A stretch of DNA of 64,000 nucleotides from Bacillota bacterium (GTDB taxonomy: Bacteria > Bacillota > Bacilli > Alicyclobacillales > SLC66), in contig JAKADA010000001.1 in the NCBI GenBank assembly GCA_021820975.1, positions 1-64,000 on the forward strand. The letters are read 5' to 3'. A model generated the notes under the pieces. That model saw only the letters and a list, made by a program, of their open reading frames with translations. It had not been told where the DNA came from and did not search any database. Position numbers and translations under genes: made by a program. Positions 29,175-40,403 of the stretch are shown here, piece by piece; within the stretch, counting starts at the first letter, position 1, and every line of letters starts with the position of its first letter.

Positions 29175-29225
29175 GAATTTACAATGAGTTATGGTTATGT
29201 TGTAGCCAAGGAAAGAGGAACTTGA

Positions 29226-30533
29226 GTGATTGAACGGTATTCCTTACCGGAAATGGCGGCAATTTGGACGTTGTCAAGTCGGTATGACGCTTGGTTAGAA
29301 GTCGAGATTGCAGCTACGGAAGCATTCGCTAAACTCGATGTGGTTCCAAAAGCTGATGCAAAATTGATTCGTGAAAAAGCGCGCGTTGATGTGGATCGTG
29401 CGCTTGCTATTGAAAAAGAAACACGCCATGATGTTGTCGCGTTTACGAGGCAAGTATCAGAGACGTTAGGTCCTGAACGCAAGTGGGTGCACTATGGACT
29501 GACAAGTACCGATGTGGTTGACACGGGGCTAGGTGTGCAACTCAAACGTGCAAACACGTTACTACGTGAGAAAATTCAAGGATTTATCGCTGTTTTGGGA
29601 CAACAAGCGTTGTGCTACAAAGACACGGTAATGATGGGGCGCACGCATGGTGTTCATGCTGAACCCACGACGTTTGGTCTAAAACTTGCGCTTTACTATG
29701 CCGAGATGGTGCGCAACTTAGAACGTTTTGAACATGCGGCAGACACCGTGCAGTACGGCAAACTTTCTGGTGCTGTTGGCACGTATGCCAATATCGATCC
29801 TCGAGTCGAAACGCTTGTATGTGATCATCTCGGGCTAAAAGCTGCACCGATTTCAACGCAGACTTTGCAGCGTGATCGCCATGCGGAATATCTTTCTGTA
29901 CTTGCGCTGATAGCAACGTCGCTTGATAAGATCGCTACAGAAATTCGTGCATTGCAAAAAACGGAGATTCGCGAAGTAGAAGAACCCTTTTATGCAGGGC
30001 AAAAGGGTTCATCAGCCATGCCGCATAAACGAAACCCTGTGTCTTGCGAACAGATCTCAGGACTCGCGCGCGTACTACGTGGTCATATGCTAGCTGCCTA
30101 TGAAGATGTACCTTTGTGGCATGAACGTGATATCTCCCATTCGTCCGTTGAACGCATTATCCTACCGGACAGTACTATCCTCCTTCATTATATGTTGACG
30201 AAAATCACGAACATTATCGGAAACTTGACTGTTTTTCCAGACAATATGATGCGTAACATGAATCGGACGTTTGGTTTAATTTTTTCACAACGGGTGTTAC
30301 TTGCACTAATTGAACATGGTGTGACGCGTGAAACTGCCTATGATGCAGTGCAAGCTAAAGCCATGCAAGCTTGGGAAGAGCAACGTTCTTTTCGGGAATT
30401 GGTTGAAGAGGTGCCATTAGTCGCTGAGCACCTGACAGCACAAGACCTTGATGCATGTTTCGATTATCGGTTTCATTTGCAGCACGTCGATACGATATTT
30501 GCCCGTCTGGGCTTGCTAGAAATTACTTTGTAG
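29226..30533 (+). CDS. purB: Adenylosuccinate lyase
   Basis: GTG 29226 follows AAGAGGAAC. The 435-residue enzyme has the fumarase-superfamily signature [11 protein letters not shown] (about residue 262) with the flexible catalytic loop, STDVVDTG near residue 99 and the conserved [14 protein letters not shown]. It acts twice in purine synthesis, on SAICAR and adenylosuccinate, releasing fumarate. It is the first gene of this operon. In B. subtilis purE and purK precede it; they are not here. Confidence 0.96.
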   Translation: MIERYSLPEMAAIWTLSSRYDAWLEVEIAATEAFAKLDVVPKADAKLIREKARVDVDRALAIEKETRHDVVAFTRQVSETLGPERKWVHYGLTSTDVVDTGLGVQLKRANTLLREKIQGFIAVLGQQALCYKDTVMMGRTHGVHAEPTTFGLKLALYYAEMVRNLERFEHAADTVQYGKLSGAVGTYANIDPRVETLVCDHLGLKAAPISTQTLQRDRHAEYLSVLALIATSLDKIATEIRALQKTEIREVEEPFYAGQKGSSAMPHKRNPVSCEQISGLARVLRGHMLAAYEDVPLWHERDISHSSVERIILPDSTILLHYMLTKITNIIGNLTVFPDNMMRNMNRTFGLIFSQRVLLALIEHGVTRETAYDAVQAKAMQAWEEQRSFRELVEEVPLVAEHLTAQDLDACFDYRFHLQHVDTIFARLGLLEITL

Positions 30534-30544
30534 GAGGCACTCTT

Positions 30545-31261
30545 ATGAAACGAGGCCGTATGGTCTATGAAGGTAAAGCAAAACGATTGTTTGAAGTGGA
30601 ACAACCTGATGTGTTCTTGGTGGAATTTAAGAATGACGCGACTGCACTTAATGGAGAGAAAAAAGGGCAGATTGAACACAAAGGTGAACTAAACAACCAT
30701 ATCAGTACAGCGTTTTTTCATGTTCTCGAGAATGCGGGGATTGCTACACATTTTGTTGAGACTGTCTCTGACACAGAAATGCTCGTCAAGAAAGTAGAAA
30801 TTATCGCCCTTGAGGTAGTAACAAGAAATATTGCGGCAGGCAGTTTGGCTAAGCGATTGGGTTTGGAAGAAGGAACGGTGTTATCTCGCCCTGTTGTGGA
30901 GTTTTATTATAAAAATGACGCACTTGGCGATCCTTTGATCAATCGCTCACATGCACTTGCCATGGGTTTTGCGACACGTATTGAGATCGACTATTTAGAA
31001 GATCAAGCATTAAAAATCAATCAAATTTTACGTGAATTTTTACTTGCCCGCGATCTTACCTTGGTAGATTTCAAACTCGAATTTGGCCGTTTAAACACGG
31101 GCGAACTCGTTTTAGCCGATGAGATTTCGCCAGATACTTGTCGTTTATGGGACGTCTATTCGCAAGAAAAACTCGATAAAGATCGCTTTCGCCGTGATCT
31201 TGGTGGCGTAACAGAAGCGTATCAAGAGATCTGGCGGCGCGTTGGGGGGACAAACGCATGA
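30545..31261 (+). CDS. purC: SAICAR synthetase
   Basis: ATG 30545 follows TAGGAGGC, 11 bases after purB. The 238-residue protein has VYEGKAKRLFEV, FKNDATALNGEKKGQI, the EVVTRNIAAGSLAKRLGL block and VDFKLEFGR with ADEISPDTCRLWD. It joins aspartate to CAIR using ATP. It overlaps purS by 4 bases (ATGA). Confidence 0.97.
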   Translation: MKRGRMVYEGKAKRLFEVEQPDVFLVEFKNDATALNGEKKGQIEHKGELNNHISTAFFHVLENAGIATHFVETVSDTEMLVKKVEIIALEVVTRNIAAGSLAKRLGLEEGTVLSRPVVEFYYKNDALGDPLINRSHALAMGFATRIEIDYLEDQALKINQILREFLLARDLTLVDFKLEFGRLNTGELVLADEISPDTCRLWDVYSQEKLDKDRFRRDLGGVTEAYQEIWRRVGGTNA

Positions 31262-31515
31262 CATGGCAAGCCTTGATTTACGTAACGTTAAAAGGTAGTG
31301 TGCTTGATCCGCAAGGTACAGCTGTGACGAAAGCGCTACATGCTATGCAATATACGAATGTGCATGACGTGCGCGTGGGCAAGTACCTGGAAGTGGTTTT
31401 CGATGCTGACAATGAGCAAGCAGCAAATGAACAAGTGCAAGCGATGTGCGCAAAGTTTTTGACGAACCCAGTCATTGAGACATACACCTATCGCTTGGCG
31501 GAGGTAGCGTCGTGA
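31258..31515 (+). CDS. purS: FGAM synthase PurS subunit
   Basis: The 85-residue protein starts LIYVTLKGSVLDPQGTAVTKAL, the usual PurS N-terminus, with the DVRVGKYLEV strand. It is the small structural subunit that bridges PurQ and PurL in the three-protein FGAM synthase of Gram-positive bacteria. It overlaps purC and purQ by 4 bases each. Confidence 0.95.
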   Translation: MTWQALIYVTLKGSVLDPQGTAVTKALHAMQYTNVHDVRVGKYLEVVFDADNEQAANEQVQAMCAKFLTNPVIETYTYRLAEVAS

Positions 31516-32198
31516 AGACAGCTGTCATTCAATTTCCAGGTAGCAATTGTGATATGGATGCAGTCAAAGCGGTGCAAAGCACGACAGCAGGAACAGCAGA
31601 GCTTGTCTGGCATACAACAAAAGACCTTTCTGCGTATGATGTGATTGTGGTACCGGGTGGATTTTCTTACGGGGACTACCTGCGTGCTGGTGCAATTGCG
31701 CGGTTTTCACCCGTCATGGATGCCGTGGCGACAGAAGCTCTCCGGGGCAAATTGGTCATGGGTATCTGCAATGGGTTTCAGGTTTTAACCGAAGCAGGGC
31801 TTTTGCCAGGTGCTTTGCGGCAAAATGAGTCGTTGCAATTTCGCTGTGAAATGGCACAACTTGTCGTAGAAAATACGGACACGCCCTATACGCGCTCGTA
31901 TCACGAAGGTGAAGTAATCCGTATCCCAATCGCGCATGGCGAGGGTAATTATTATGCTGATGATGCAACGGTACAAGAGCTGGAGAAAAATGAACAGATT
32001 GTTTTTCGGTATCGTAAGGAACATAACCCAAACGGTTCAGTCGGTGATATCGCAGGCATTGTTAACAAAAACAAAAATGTCTTAGGTATGATGCCACATC
32101 CTGAACGCGCTGTACACGAACTTTTAGGTTCTGCCGATGGAGTGCGGCTTTTTACATCGATTTTTACTACCTGGAGGGACGCACATGGCACACGGTGA
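31512..32198 (+). CDS. purQ: FGAM synthase glutaminase subunit
   Basis: GTG 31512 overlaps the purS stop. The 228-residue class I glutamine amidotransferase has nucleophile Cys in [10 protein letters not shown] (about residue 86) and the His/Glu pair in [11 protein letters not shown] (about 196-198). It supplies ammonia to PurL. It overlaps purL by 14 bases. Confidence 0.97.
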   Translation: MKTAVIQFPGSNCDMDAVKAVQSTTAGTAELVWHTTKDLSAYDVIVVPGGFSYGDYLRAGAIARFSPVMDAVATEALRGKLVMGICNGFQVLTEAGLLPGALRQNESLQFRCEMAQLVVENTDTPYTRSYHEGEVIRIPIAHGEGNYYADDATVQELEKNEQIVFRYRKEHNPNGSVGDIAGIVNKNKNVLGMMPHPERAVHELLGSADGVRLFTSIFTTWRDAHGTR

Positions 32199-34449
32199 AC
32201 CAACGCCACAACAGGTGCAAGAGCAAAAGATCTATCGCACATTTGGCTTAACCGAGGAAGAATATGAAAAGATTATCGCTTCGTTAGGACGGTTACCCAA
32301 TTATACGGAGACTGGCATTTTTAGTGTGATGTGGTCGGAGCATTGCAGTTACAAAAGTTCGCGGCCTGTTTTGCGCCGTTTTCCTACGACAGGTGAGCGT
32401 GTGTTGCAAGGACCTGGCGAAAATGCTGGCATTGTTGACATTGGCGATAACCTTGCTGTTGTTTTTAAGATGGAAAGTCATAATCATCCAACAGCGATTG
32501 AACCTTATCAAGGTGCGGCGACAGGTGTGGGCGGTATCATTCGTGACATCTTTACGATGGGTGCACGACCGATTGCCTTGTTAAACAGTTTACGCTTTGG
32601 GGAATTAAATGACGCGCACAATCGTTATTTATTTTCCCATTCTGTCGAGGGAATCGGTGGGTATGGGAATTGTATTGGGATTCCGACAGTGGGCGGCGAA
32701 GTGGTATTTGACAATCGTTATACGCATAACCCGTTGGTCAATGCGATGTGCGTGGGTTTAATTGCCCATGACAAGATTGCGACAGGTACGGCAAGTGGCA
32801 CGAACAATCCAGTTCTTGTGGTGGGTGCTAAAACCGGACGTGATGGTATTCATGGCGCAACGTTTGCTTCAACGCAAGATCCTCATGCCAAGGAGCGCTC
32901 TGCGGTACAAGTCGGTGATCCTTTTATGGAAAAATTGTTGCTTGAAGCGTGTCTTGAATTAATTGACACCGGTAAGGTGATTGGCATTCAGGATATGGGG
33001 GCAGCAGGGCTAACTTCCTCGTCGGCTGAAATGGCAAGTCGCGCAGGCAGTGGCCTTGTGCTTGATGTGACGAAGGTGCCTGTGCGTGAAACAGCGATGA
33101 CGCCGTATGAGATGATGCTATCCGAGTCGCAAGAACGCATGCTTGTGGTGATGGAAAAAGGCGAAGAAGCTATTGCTTATGAAATTTTTGAAAAGTGGGG
33201 CTTGGAAGCGACCGCAATCGGTCATGTGACCGATGATGGTTTTTTACGCATCGTGGAAGGTGAGACGGTGGCGGCACAAATTCCTGTGACGGCATTGGTG
33301 GATGAAGCGCCGATTGCTTATCGTGCCTCTTTGCGACCACGTTATCTTGATGAATTGCGGGTCGATCTGCCTGTCTGTCAAGTGGCATCAAGCATGAAAG
33401 ACGAACTTGTTGCGCTTTTATCGCGCGAAACGATTGCGAGTAAAGAATGGGTATATGACCAATATGATTCGATGGTTCGTACAGAGACGTTTGTGCGACC
33501 TGGATCTGACGCTGCTGTCGTAGGAGTTCCTGGTACGAAAAAAGCATTAGCTTTTGTGACGGATGGCAATGGCCGATATGTTTATCTTGATCCGCACCAA
33601 GGTGGGGCGATGGCTGTGGCGGAAGCAGCACGCAATTTGGTCTGTTCAGGCGCACAGCCATTAGCTGTTACGGACTGCTTAAATTATGGCAATCCGGAAA
33701 AACCAGAAATTTTTTATCAATTGGAACAATCGGCAGATGGTATCAGTCGGGCTTGTGAAGTGTTTGCGACGCCTGTGATCGGCGGCAATGTCTCTTTATA
33801 CAATGAGTCACATGGTATCGACATCTATCCAACACCTGTGATTGGTATGGTCGGGCTCATTGAGGACGTCAAAGATATTATGACAAGTGATTTGAAAGCG
33901 TCTGGTCATGCACTGTATCTGCTTGGTGATCTTTTTGCAGGTCTTGATGATGGGCTAGGTGGTTCAGAGTATCTCCTTATGCGTGATCCTATGCACCATC
34001 TCGATTATGCTTTACCGACTTTTGTTTTTGATGATGAAAAAGGAGTACAAGATGTTTGTTTACAAGCGATTCAACAAGGACTGCTGCATGCAGCGCATGA
34101 TGTGTCCGATGGTGGATTGCTCGTTGCTTTGGCGGAAATGGCTATGACAGAAAATAAGCTTGGTGTACAGGTTCGTTTATCACCAGATCATGCTCTTAGT
34201 ACGAATGATCTTTTAGCTGTGTTTTTTGGTGAAAGTCCGTCTCGTATTCTTGTTGAAGTAGCAAAGCAAAATGAACAGGCACTGACATCTTTAGCAACCA
34301 TGCATGGCGTGCCTTGTGTTCGTCTTGGGGAAGTGACTAAGGATTCTACGTTTACCGTATACATTGATCAAGACGTGGTGGTACAAGCACCGGTACAGGA
34401 GCTTGAATCCGCGTGGCGAGGAGCCATTGGTTCATGGATGAATGGATGA
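32185..34449 (+). CDS. purL: FGAM synthase large subunit (small-type PurL)
   Basis: ATG 32185 follows TGGAGGGA inside the end of purQ. The 754-residue length is that of the smPurL type that needs separate PurQ and PurS. Motifs include [38 protein letters not shown] and GGEVVFDN, with the repeated AIRS-like halves ([24 protein letters not shown]). It converts FGAR to FGAM with ATP. Confidence 0.97.
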   Translation: MAHGEPTPQQVQEQKIYRTFGLTEEEYEKIIASLGRLPNYTETGIFSVMWSEHCSYKSSRPVLRRFPTTGERVLQGPGENAGIVDIGDNLAVVFKMESHNHPTAIEPYQGAATGVGGIIRDIFTMGARPIALLNSLRFGELNDAHNRYLFSHSVEGIGGYGNCIGIPTVGGEVVFDNRYTHNPLVNAMCVGLIAHDKIATGTASGTNNPVLVVGAKTGRDGIHGATFASTQDPHAKERSAVQVGDPFMEKLLLEACLELIDTGKVIGIQDMGAAGLTSSSAEMASRAGSGLVLDVTKVPVRETAMTPYEMMLSESQERMLVVMEKGEEAIAYEIFEKWGLEATAIGHVTDDGFLRIVEGETVAAQIPVTALVDEAPIAYRASLRPRYLDELRVDLPVCQVASSMKDELVALLSRETIASKEWVYDQYDSMVRTETFVRPGSDAAVVGVPGTKKALAFVTDGNGRYVYLDPHQGGAMAVAEAARNLVCSGAQPLAVTDCLNYGNPEKPEIFYQLEQSADGISRACEVFATPVIGGNVSLYNESHGIDIYPTPVIGMVGLIEDVKDIMTSDLKASGHALYLLGDLFAGLDDGLGGSEYLLMRDPMHHLDYALPTFVFDDEKGVQDVCLQAIQQGLLHAAHDVSDGGLLVALAEMAMTENKLGVQVRLSPDHALSTNDLLAVFFGESPSRILVEVAKQNEQALTSLATMHGVPCVRLGEVTKDSTFTVYIDQDVVVQAPVQELESAWRGAIGSWMNG

Positions 34450-35846
34450 TGCATTGTAGCGATAAGTTGCATGAGGAATGTGGCGTGTTTGGTATCTTTG
34501 GGCATCCGCAAGCAGCGCAACTCACGTATTATGGGCTCTATGCATTGCAGCATCGCGGACAAGAAAGTGCCGGCATAGCGACGGTTGATGGTTTGACGAT
34601 GCACAGTCATCGTGCGATGGGACTTGTGACGGAAGTGTTTGCGGGAAATCGCTTGGAAAGTCTTAAAGGTACGGCCTCTGTCGGTCATGTGCGTTATTCC
34701 ACAGCTGGGGCAAGCAATGTGGCTAATGCGCAACCGCTCGTGTTTAGCTTTCGACAGGGTAATCTCGCGATGGCGCATAATGGGAATTTGGTGAATGCAA
34801 GGCAATTGCAAAACCATCTGGAGAGTCAAGGAAGCATTTTTCAGACAACAAGTGACACGGAAGTTGTCGCTCACTTGATTGCGCGCGGTGCATTTCCTAC
34901 GATTGCAGAAAATGTGCGTGTCAGTCTCTCCATGCTAAAAGGTGGTTTTGCTCTGGTCATTTTGACGGATGATCAGTTGATTGCGCTTCGCGACCCGCAA
35001 GGACTGCGACCACTTGCTCTTGCACGCATGGGTGATGCGTATGTCGTAGCCTCCGAAACGTGCGCCTTTGATACGATCGGTGCTGAATTTGTACGTGATG
35101 TTGAGCCAGGCGAAATGATTATCATCGATAAAGCAGGCCTGCATAGTGAACGGTACGCATCATCGGCCAAAAAGGCGTTATGTACGTTTGAATATATCTA
35201 CTTTGCACGACCAGATAGTGACATTGACGGTTTCAATGTGCATATGGTGCGCAAGCAACTCGGTCGTGTACTCGCACGGCAAACGCCCGTTGAAGCGGAT
35301 GTCGTGATTGGTGTGCCTGATTCGAGTATCTCGGCTGCTATTGGGTTTGCGGAAGAATTGGCGATACCGTATGAAATTGGTCTCATTAAAAATAAATACA
35401 GTGGACGTACATTTATCCAACCTTCGCAAGATTTACGAAGCTTAGGCGTACGTTTGAAATTGAACGCTGTGCGCAAAATTGTGGCCGGTAAGCGCGTGGT
35501 CATGGTGGATGATTCCCTTGTGCGCGGCACGACAAGCGCGCGACTGGTCAGTCTCTTACGTGAAGCTGGCGCCACAGAAGTTCATGTGCGAATTACCTCA
35601 CCTCCGGTTAAGCATTCATGCTATTACGGGATTGATACATCGGCTCGTGAAGAATTGATCGCAGCAAGAAAAACGGTAGAAGAGATTCAAGAGTTTATCG
35701 GTGCTGATAGTTTAGCTTATCTTGATGAAGAAGGCATGCTTTCCGTATTTGGTGTCGAGGATGTGACACATCATGGATTTTGCAACGCCTGCTTTACGGG
35801 AAAGTACCCAACTGATGTGTATCCCTCTCGTTCGTTAGAAAGGTAG
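34434..35846 (+). CDS. purF: Glutamine PRPP amidotransferase
   Basis: ATG 34434 is nine bases after GAGGAG; in-frame ATGs at 34446 and 34449 are alternatives. The catalytic Cys lies in [13 protein letters not shown]. With the first start it is preceded by a 15-residue propeptide, and with 34446 by 11 residues as in B. subtilis PurF, so self-processing is expected. Four cysteines fit the Bacillus-type 4Fe-4S cluster: [22 protein letters not shown] and FCNACF. The PRPP loop is [14 protein letters not shown]. It is the first committed step of purine synthesis and target of nucleotide feedback. It overlaps purL by 16 bases. Confidence 0.97.
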   Translation: MDEWMMHCSDKLHEECGVFGIFGHPQAAQLTYYGLYALQHRGQESAGIATVDGLTMHSHRAMGLVTEVFAGNRLESLKGTASVGHVRYSTAGASNVANAQPLVFSFRQGNLAMAHNGNLVNARQLQNHLESQGSIFQTTSDTEVVAHLIARGAFPTIAENVRVSLSMLKGGFALVILTDDQLIALRDPQGLRPLALARMGDAYVVASETCAFDTIGAEFVRDVEPGEMIIIDKAGLHSERYASSAKKALCTFEYIYFARPDSDIDGFNVHMVRKQLGRVLARQTPVEADVVIGVPDSSISAAIGFAEELAIPYEIGLIKNKYSGRTFIQPSQDLRSLGVRLKLNAVRKIVAGKRVVMVDDSLVRGTTSARLVSLLREAGATEVHVRITSPPVKHSCYYGIDTSAREELIAARKTVEEIQEFIGADSLAYLDEEGMLSVFGVEDVTHHGFCNACFTGKYPTDVYPSRSLER

Positions 35847-35853
35847 TGGTAAT

Positions 35854-36909
35854 GTGGGGCAATACGATGAAGATTTGTACCGTGCTTCTGGTGTTGATAT
35901 CGATGCTGGAAACGAAGCCGTAAACCGTATTAAACCGCATGTGATGCGCACGATGCGAAAAGAAGTATTGGGATCTTTGGGCGGTTTTGGCGGTGGTTTT
36001 CTCTTTGATAAAAACCGCTATGAAGAACCTGTTCTTGTGTCTGGCACGGACGGAGTGGGTACAAAGCTCAAGCTGGCTTTTGCACTTGATCACCACGACA
36101 CCATTGGCATAGATGCCGTGGCAATGTGTGTCAATGATATTTTAGCGATGGGTGCTGAACCGCTGTTTTTTCTTGACTATTTTGCGACAGGCAAGTTGTC
36201 GCCTGCTGTTATGGAACAAGTTGTTAAAGGCGTCGCACAAGGTTGTGTGGAAGCTCATGCCGCGCTGATTGGCGGCGAGACGGCCGAAATGCCAGGGATG
36301 TATCCTGATGGGGAGTACGATTTGGCAGGTTTTTCTGTAGGGGTAGTAGAAAAATCTCGTATGATGGATAAAAATGCTGTGAAAAAAGGGGACATCTTGG
36401 TCGGCTTACCTTCGTCGGGTGTTCATTCCAATGGTTTTTCCATGGTACGAAAGCTCCTTGCTGATCATCACGTTAGCCTTATGGACACATCGCCTGAATT
36501 GCAAGGGACAATTGGTGAAGCTTTGCTTACGCCGACGCGAATTTATGTGTCGTCCGTTTTACCGTTACTTGAGATAGTTTCGCTAGCAGGTATGGCTCAT
36601 ATCACAGGCGGTGGCTTAACGGAAAATGTACCGCGTGCATTGCCGGACGGTCTTGGTTGTGAGATTACGTTAGGTTCGTGGCCTATGCCAGCTGTTTTTT
36701 CTTATTTAACTCAACTACAAGAGATAGCTCAGGAAACCTTGTATCGGACTTGGAACATGGGCATCGGATATGTCTTAGTAATACACGAACAAGATGTTGC
36801 GAAGGCCTGTGATACGTTGCGTGAGTTTGGCGAGACACCTTTTATCATCGGCCGCGTTGTTGCTGGTGAAGGCGTGGTTTATGTCGGGGAGAATTCCCAT
36901 CATGGATAA
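35854..36909 (+). CDS. purM: AIR synthetase
   Basis: The GTG start at 35854 follows AAAGGTAGTGG. The 351-residue protein has the typical YRASGVDIDAGNEAV start, VSGTDGVGTKLKLA, MCVNDILAMGAEPLFFLDY and AHITGGGLTENVPRALP. It converts FGAM to AIR with ATP. It overlaps purN by 8 bases. Confidence 0.97.
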   Translation: MGQYDEDLYRASGVDIDAGNEAVNRIKPHVMRTMRKEVLGSLGGFGGGFLFDKNRYEEPVLVSGTDGVGTKLKLAFALDHHDTIGIDAVAMCVNDILAMGAEPLFFLDYFATGKLSPAVMEQVVKGVAQGCVEAHAALIGGETAEMPGMYPDGEYDLAGFSVGVVEKSRMMDKNAVKKGDILVGLPSSGVHSNGFSMVRKLLADHHVSLMDTSPELQGTIGEALLTPTRIYVSSVLPLLEIVSLAGMAHITGGGLTENVPRALPDGLGCEITLGSWPMPAVFSYLTQLQEIAQETLYRTWNMGIGYVLVIHEQDVAKACDTLREFGETPFIIGRVVAGEGVVYVGENSHHG

Positions 36910-37498
36910 GGTGTCAATCGCGGTGTTCGCGTCAGGCACGGGATCGAATGCGCGTCATTTGATCGAACTTGAACGAGCCAATGCGTTGCATCCCGCACAT
37001 GTGGCTGTCCTTGTGAGCGATCAACCAGAATGTCAGGCGGTGGCTTTTGCGCGTTTGGCAAACATCCCCGTATGGGCCAAAAAGCACAAAGAGGCTGGTG
37101 GCAAGGAGGCGTTTGAACGAGCAGTCGTCTCCTTTTTACAAGAACATGATGTTCGTCTGGTGGTTTTAGCTGGGTATATGCGTCTAGTCGGAAGTGTTCT
37201 GCTTGATGCCTACGAAGGTCGAATGATCAACTTACATCCCTCTTTGCTACCGGCATTTAAAGGTCTTGATGCAATCGGACAAGCACTAGATGCTGGGATA
37301 CAACAAACAGGAGTTACTGTTCATTATGTGACGGCAGGACTTGATGATGGACCTGTGATTGCGCAGACACCTGTTGCTATTAAACCTACAGATACGAAAG
37401 AAACGCTTAGCGCACGTATCCATGAAGCTGAACATGAACTGCTTTCTGAAGTTGTTCGCACAGTATGCCTTTTGCTAAAGGAGAACGAGGAAAAATGA
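36902..37498 (+). CDS. purN: GAR formyltransferase (folate-dependent)
   Basis: ATG 36902 lies inside the end of purM. The 198-residue protein has [28 protein letters not shown] and [21 protein letters not shown] with the catalytic Asn-His, and Asp in [12 protein letters not shown]. It uses 10-formyl-THF. It overlaps purH by 4 bases (ATGA). Confidence 0.96.
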   Translation: MDKVSIAVFASGTGSNARHLIELERANALHPAHVAVLVSDQPECQAVAFARLANIPVWAKKHKEAGGKEAFERAVVSFLQEHDVRLVVLAGYMRLVGSVLLDAYEGRMINLHPSLLPAFKGLDAIGQALDAGIQQTGVTVHYVTAGLDDGPVIAQTPVAIKPTDTKETLSARIHEAEHELLSEVVRTVCLLLKENEEK

Positions 37499-39030
37499 CG
37501 AGAGCTTTGATAAGTGTATCGGATAAGACGGGTATTGTGGATTTTGCGCGTGTGCTTCAAGAAGCTGGTGTAGAGATTATCTCGACTGGTGGAACGTATC
37601 GCACGTTACAAGAAGCGGGAATTGCCGTTCAAGAGGTAGCCACGGTAACAGGGTTTCCTGAGATGATGGATGGTCGCGTAAAAACGTTGCACCCAATGAT
37701 TCACGGCGGATTGCTTGCGTTGCGTGACAATGAGGAGCACGTTAAAGCGGCGCAAGAGCACGGAATTACGATGATCGATTATGTGGTTGTGAATCTGTAT
37801 CCATTTGCAAAAACAATCGAGAAACAAAATGTCGCGTTGCATGATGCAATTGAAAATATTGATATTGGTGGACCGAGCATGTTGCGTGCTGCGGCAAAAA
37901 ACTATCGGTTTGTGGTGACGGTCGTGGATCCTGAGGATTACGCCTCGATTGCGCAAAAGGTTCAAGCAGGACAAGCGTTTACGGAGCAAGAGCGATTTGC
38001 CTTGAGTGCCAAGGTGTTTCGGCATACGGCCGCGTACGATGCGATTATCGCAAACTATCTCACACAGCAAACAGGTGAAGACTTTGCTGAGGATTTGACG
38101 CTTACTTTCAAAAAGGTACAGGGCTTGCGTTACGGGGAAAACCCGCATCAAAAAGCGACGTTCTATAAAAGCAGTATCAAAGAAAGCCCTTCTTTAGTTG
38201 ATGCGATCCAATTGCAAGGCAAAGAATTGTCCTACAACAACATTCAAGATGCCGGTGCTGCGATTGATTTGCTCGCTGAGTTTCAGGAGTCCACGGTTGT
38301 CGCTGTCAAACATATGAATCCTTGTGGCGTTGGTACAGCACCGTCGATCTTTGGAGCGTGGCAAAAAGCGTTTGCTGCCGATCCAGTATCGATTTTTGGT
38401 GGTATTGTCGCAGCGAATCGTGAAGTGACGGAGGATATGGCGCAAGAACTCACCGGGTTATTTTTAGAAATTGTGATCGCACCGTCTTTTTCAAAAGGTG
38501 CACTAGAAAAATTAGCAAAAAAGAAAAATGTGCGTGTGCTACAATTACCTGCCCTTAGTGAAGCGGTGGTGCGACATGTAACGCTAAAAAGCGTCACAGG
38601 CGGACTGCTTGTACAAGACGCAGATACAGCTACAGTCACCAAAGAAAATTTGCAAGTTGTCACAAAGCGTCAACCAACGCAACAAGAACTCGATGAATTG
38701 CTCTTTGCTTGGAAGATTGTCAAACACGTGAAGTCCAATGCGATCGTCTTGACGAAAGATGGGCAAACAGTGGGTGTTGGTGCAGGACAAATGAATCGCG
38801 TGGGTTCGGCAAAAATCGCCGCGCAGCAGGCTGGCTTGTTAAGTCAAGGAAGTGTGCTTGCTTCAGATGCCTTTTTTCCTATGCCAGATACGGTAGAAGA
38901 AGCAGCCAATGCGGGAGTTACGGCGATCATTCAACCAGGTGGATCGATTAAAGACCAAGCGTCAATCGATATGGCTGATGCGTTGGGCATCGCCATGGTC
39001 TTTACGGGTATCAGGCACTTTAAGCACTAA
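37495..39030 (+). CDS. purH: AICAR transformylase / IMP cyclohydrolase
   Basis: ATG 37495 follows ACGAGGAA. The 511-residue bifunctional enzyme has the IMP cyclohydrolase (MGS-like) domain first ([38 protein letters not shown]). The AICARFT domain follows with [23 protein letters not shown] and the C-terminal [25 protein letters not shown]. It makes the last two steps to IMP. Confidence 0.97.
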   Translation: MTRALISVSDKTGIVDFARVLQEAGVEIISTGGTYRTLQEAGIAVQEVATVTGFPEMMDGRVKTLHPMIHGGLLALRDNEEHVKAAQEHGITMIDYVVVNLYPFAKTIEKQNVALHDAIENIDIGGPSMLRAAAKNYRFVVTVVDPEDYASIAQKVQAGQAFTEQERFALSAKVFRHTAAYDAIIANYLTQQTGEDFAEDLTLTFKKVQGLRYGENPHQKATFYKSSIKESPSLVDAIQLQGKELSYNNIQDAGAAIDLLAEFQESTVVAVKHMNPCGVGTAPSIFGAWQKAFAADPVSIFGGIVAANREVTEDMAQELTGLFLEIVIAPSFSKGALEKLAKKKNVRVLQLPALSEAVVRHVTLKSVTGGLLVQDADTATVTKENLQVVTKRQPTQQELDELLFAWKIVKHVKSNAIVLTKDGQTVGVGAGQMNRVGSAKIAAQQAGLLSQGSVLASDAFFPMPDTVEEAANAGVTAIIQPGGSIKDQASIDMADALGIAMVFTGIRHFKH

Positions 39031-39054
39031 ATGATCTTAGAGAGGAAGAACCTT

Positions 39055-40332
39055 GTGAAGATTTTGGTGATTGGTTCAGGTGGCCGAGAGGATGCGATTG
39101 TCCAAAAGTTGCATCGTGATGCGATCGTTTCGGGCACGCTTGATCAGCTTACCTTGTTCGCTGCACCAGGCAACCCTGGCATGGCCAAAGTGGCCACACT
39201 TGTACAGCGTACGGTGGAGGATCTCGATGGATTACTTGCTTTTGCGAAAAGTGAGTCGATCGATCTGACGATTGTAGGTCCGGAAGTACCTTTGGCTCTT
39301 GGCTTGGTGGATCGCTTTGAAAAAGCTGGCTTGGCGATTTTTGGGCCGAATCAAACTGCGGCCAAACTTGAAAGTAGCAAAGCATATGCCAAGGCGTTCA
39401 TGGTTAAAGCGGGTATCCCGACGCCTGCCTATCGGGAGTTTGACGATCTTCATGAGGCATTACACTACGTTACGTCGATAGAACCGCCGATTGTCATAAA
39501 GGCGGATGGACTTGCCGCAGGCAAAGGTGTCACCGTAGCGAAGACGGTGGACGAAGCGCGTCAGGCAATTATCGCCGCTATCGAGCAACGCGCGTTTGGC
39601 GATGCAGGTGCACGTGTGGTGATCGAACAGTTTGTCGAGGGTAGCGAGCTATCGTTGATGGCGTTTGTTGATCAACATGGTTTTTTGATGATGCCAGCCA
39701 TACAAGATCATAAGCAAGTGTTTGATCATGACGAAGGTCCGAATACCGGTGGCATGGGTACTTTTTATCCTGTACCTGCCGCTACACAAGACGTACTACA
39801 AAAGGTTCATGATGAGGTGTTTTCGCGAGTCGTTGCACAGTTGCAGGCACAAAACATAACGTATCGAGGTGTGCTTTTTGCGGGTATCATCGTGCAAGAT
39901 GGACAGCCTTATGTGATTGAATTTAATGTGCGCTTTGGGGATCCAGAAACGCAAGTCGTGATGGAACTTTTACAAACTGATCTCCTATCGTTGCTACAGG
40001 CTGTTTTGCAAGATCGTGTACAGACGCATCCCGCTTATTTTTCAACGGATCCGACCGTGTGCGTTGTTCTCACCTGCGCAGGCTATCCGCAGGCATACAA
40101 AAAAGGTCTGCTAATTGAGGGGCTCGAGTCTATTCCTTCGCCAGCTTATGTCTTGCACGCTGGGACGACTTTGGATGACTTCGGGCATACGGTGACCGAT
40201 GGGGGGCGTGTGCTTGGTGTCGTGGCACGTGCAACGTCCCTTGAAAAGGCCAGAGATGCTGCTTATCGAGGTGTTGACCACATTGATTTTGAGGGTAAGC
40301 ATTACCGATCCGATATCGGGACAAGAATGTAG
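39055..40332 (+). CDS. purD: GAR synthetase
   Basis: GTG 39055 is preceded by AGAGGAAG; an in-frame ATG at 39031 has no site. The 425-residue ATP-grasp enzyme begins KILVIGSGGREDAIVQKL and has KADGLAAGKGVTVAKT, PNTGGMGTF and FNVRFGDPETQVVM. It joins phosphoribosylamine to glycine. It is the last gene of the pur operon; no clear terminator hairpin is seen in the 71 bases before the next gene. Confidence 0.97.
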   Translation: MKILVIGSGGREDAIVQKLHRDAIVSGTLDQLTLFAAPGNPGMAKVATLVQRTVEDLDGLLAFAKSESIDLTIVGPEVPLALGLVDRFEKAGLAIFGPNQTAAKLESSKAYAKAFMVKAGIPTPAYREFDDLHEALHYVTSIEPPIVIKADGLAAGKGVTVAKTVDEARQAIIAAIEQRAFGDAGARVVIEQFVEGSELSLMAFVDQHGFLMMPAIQDHKQVFDHDEGPNTGGMGTFYPVPAATQDVLQKVHDEVFSRVVAQLQAQNITYRGVLFAGIIVQDGQPYVIEFNVRFGDPETQVVMELLQTDLLSLLQAVLQDRVQTHPAYFSTDPTVCVVLTCAGYPQAYKKGLLIEGLESIPSPAYVLHAGTTLDDFGHTVTDGGRVLGVVARATSLEKARDAAYRGVDHIDFEGKHYRSDIGTRM

Positions 40333-40403
40333 CTTCTGGTGAAACCTTTTTGGGTGATTTGTCGTCAGTAGAGTATCCATGATGTTTTAAGGAGACGATA
40401 CCG

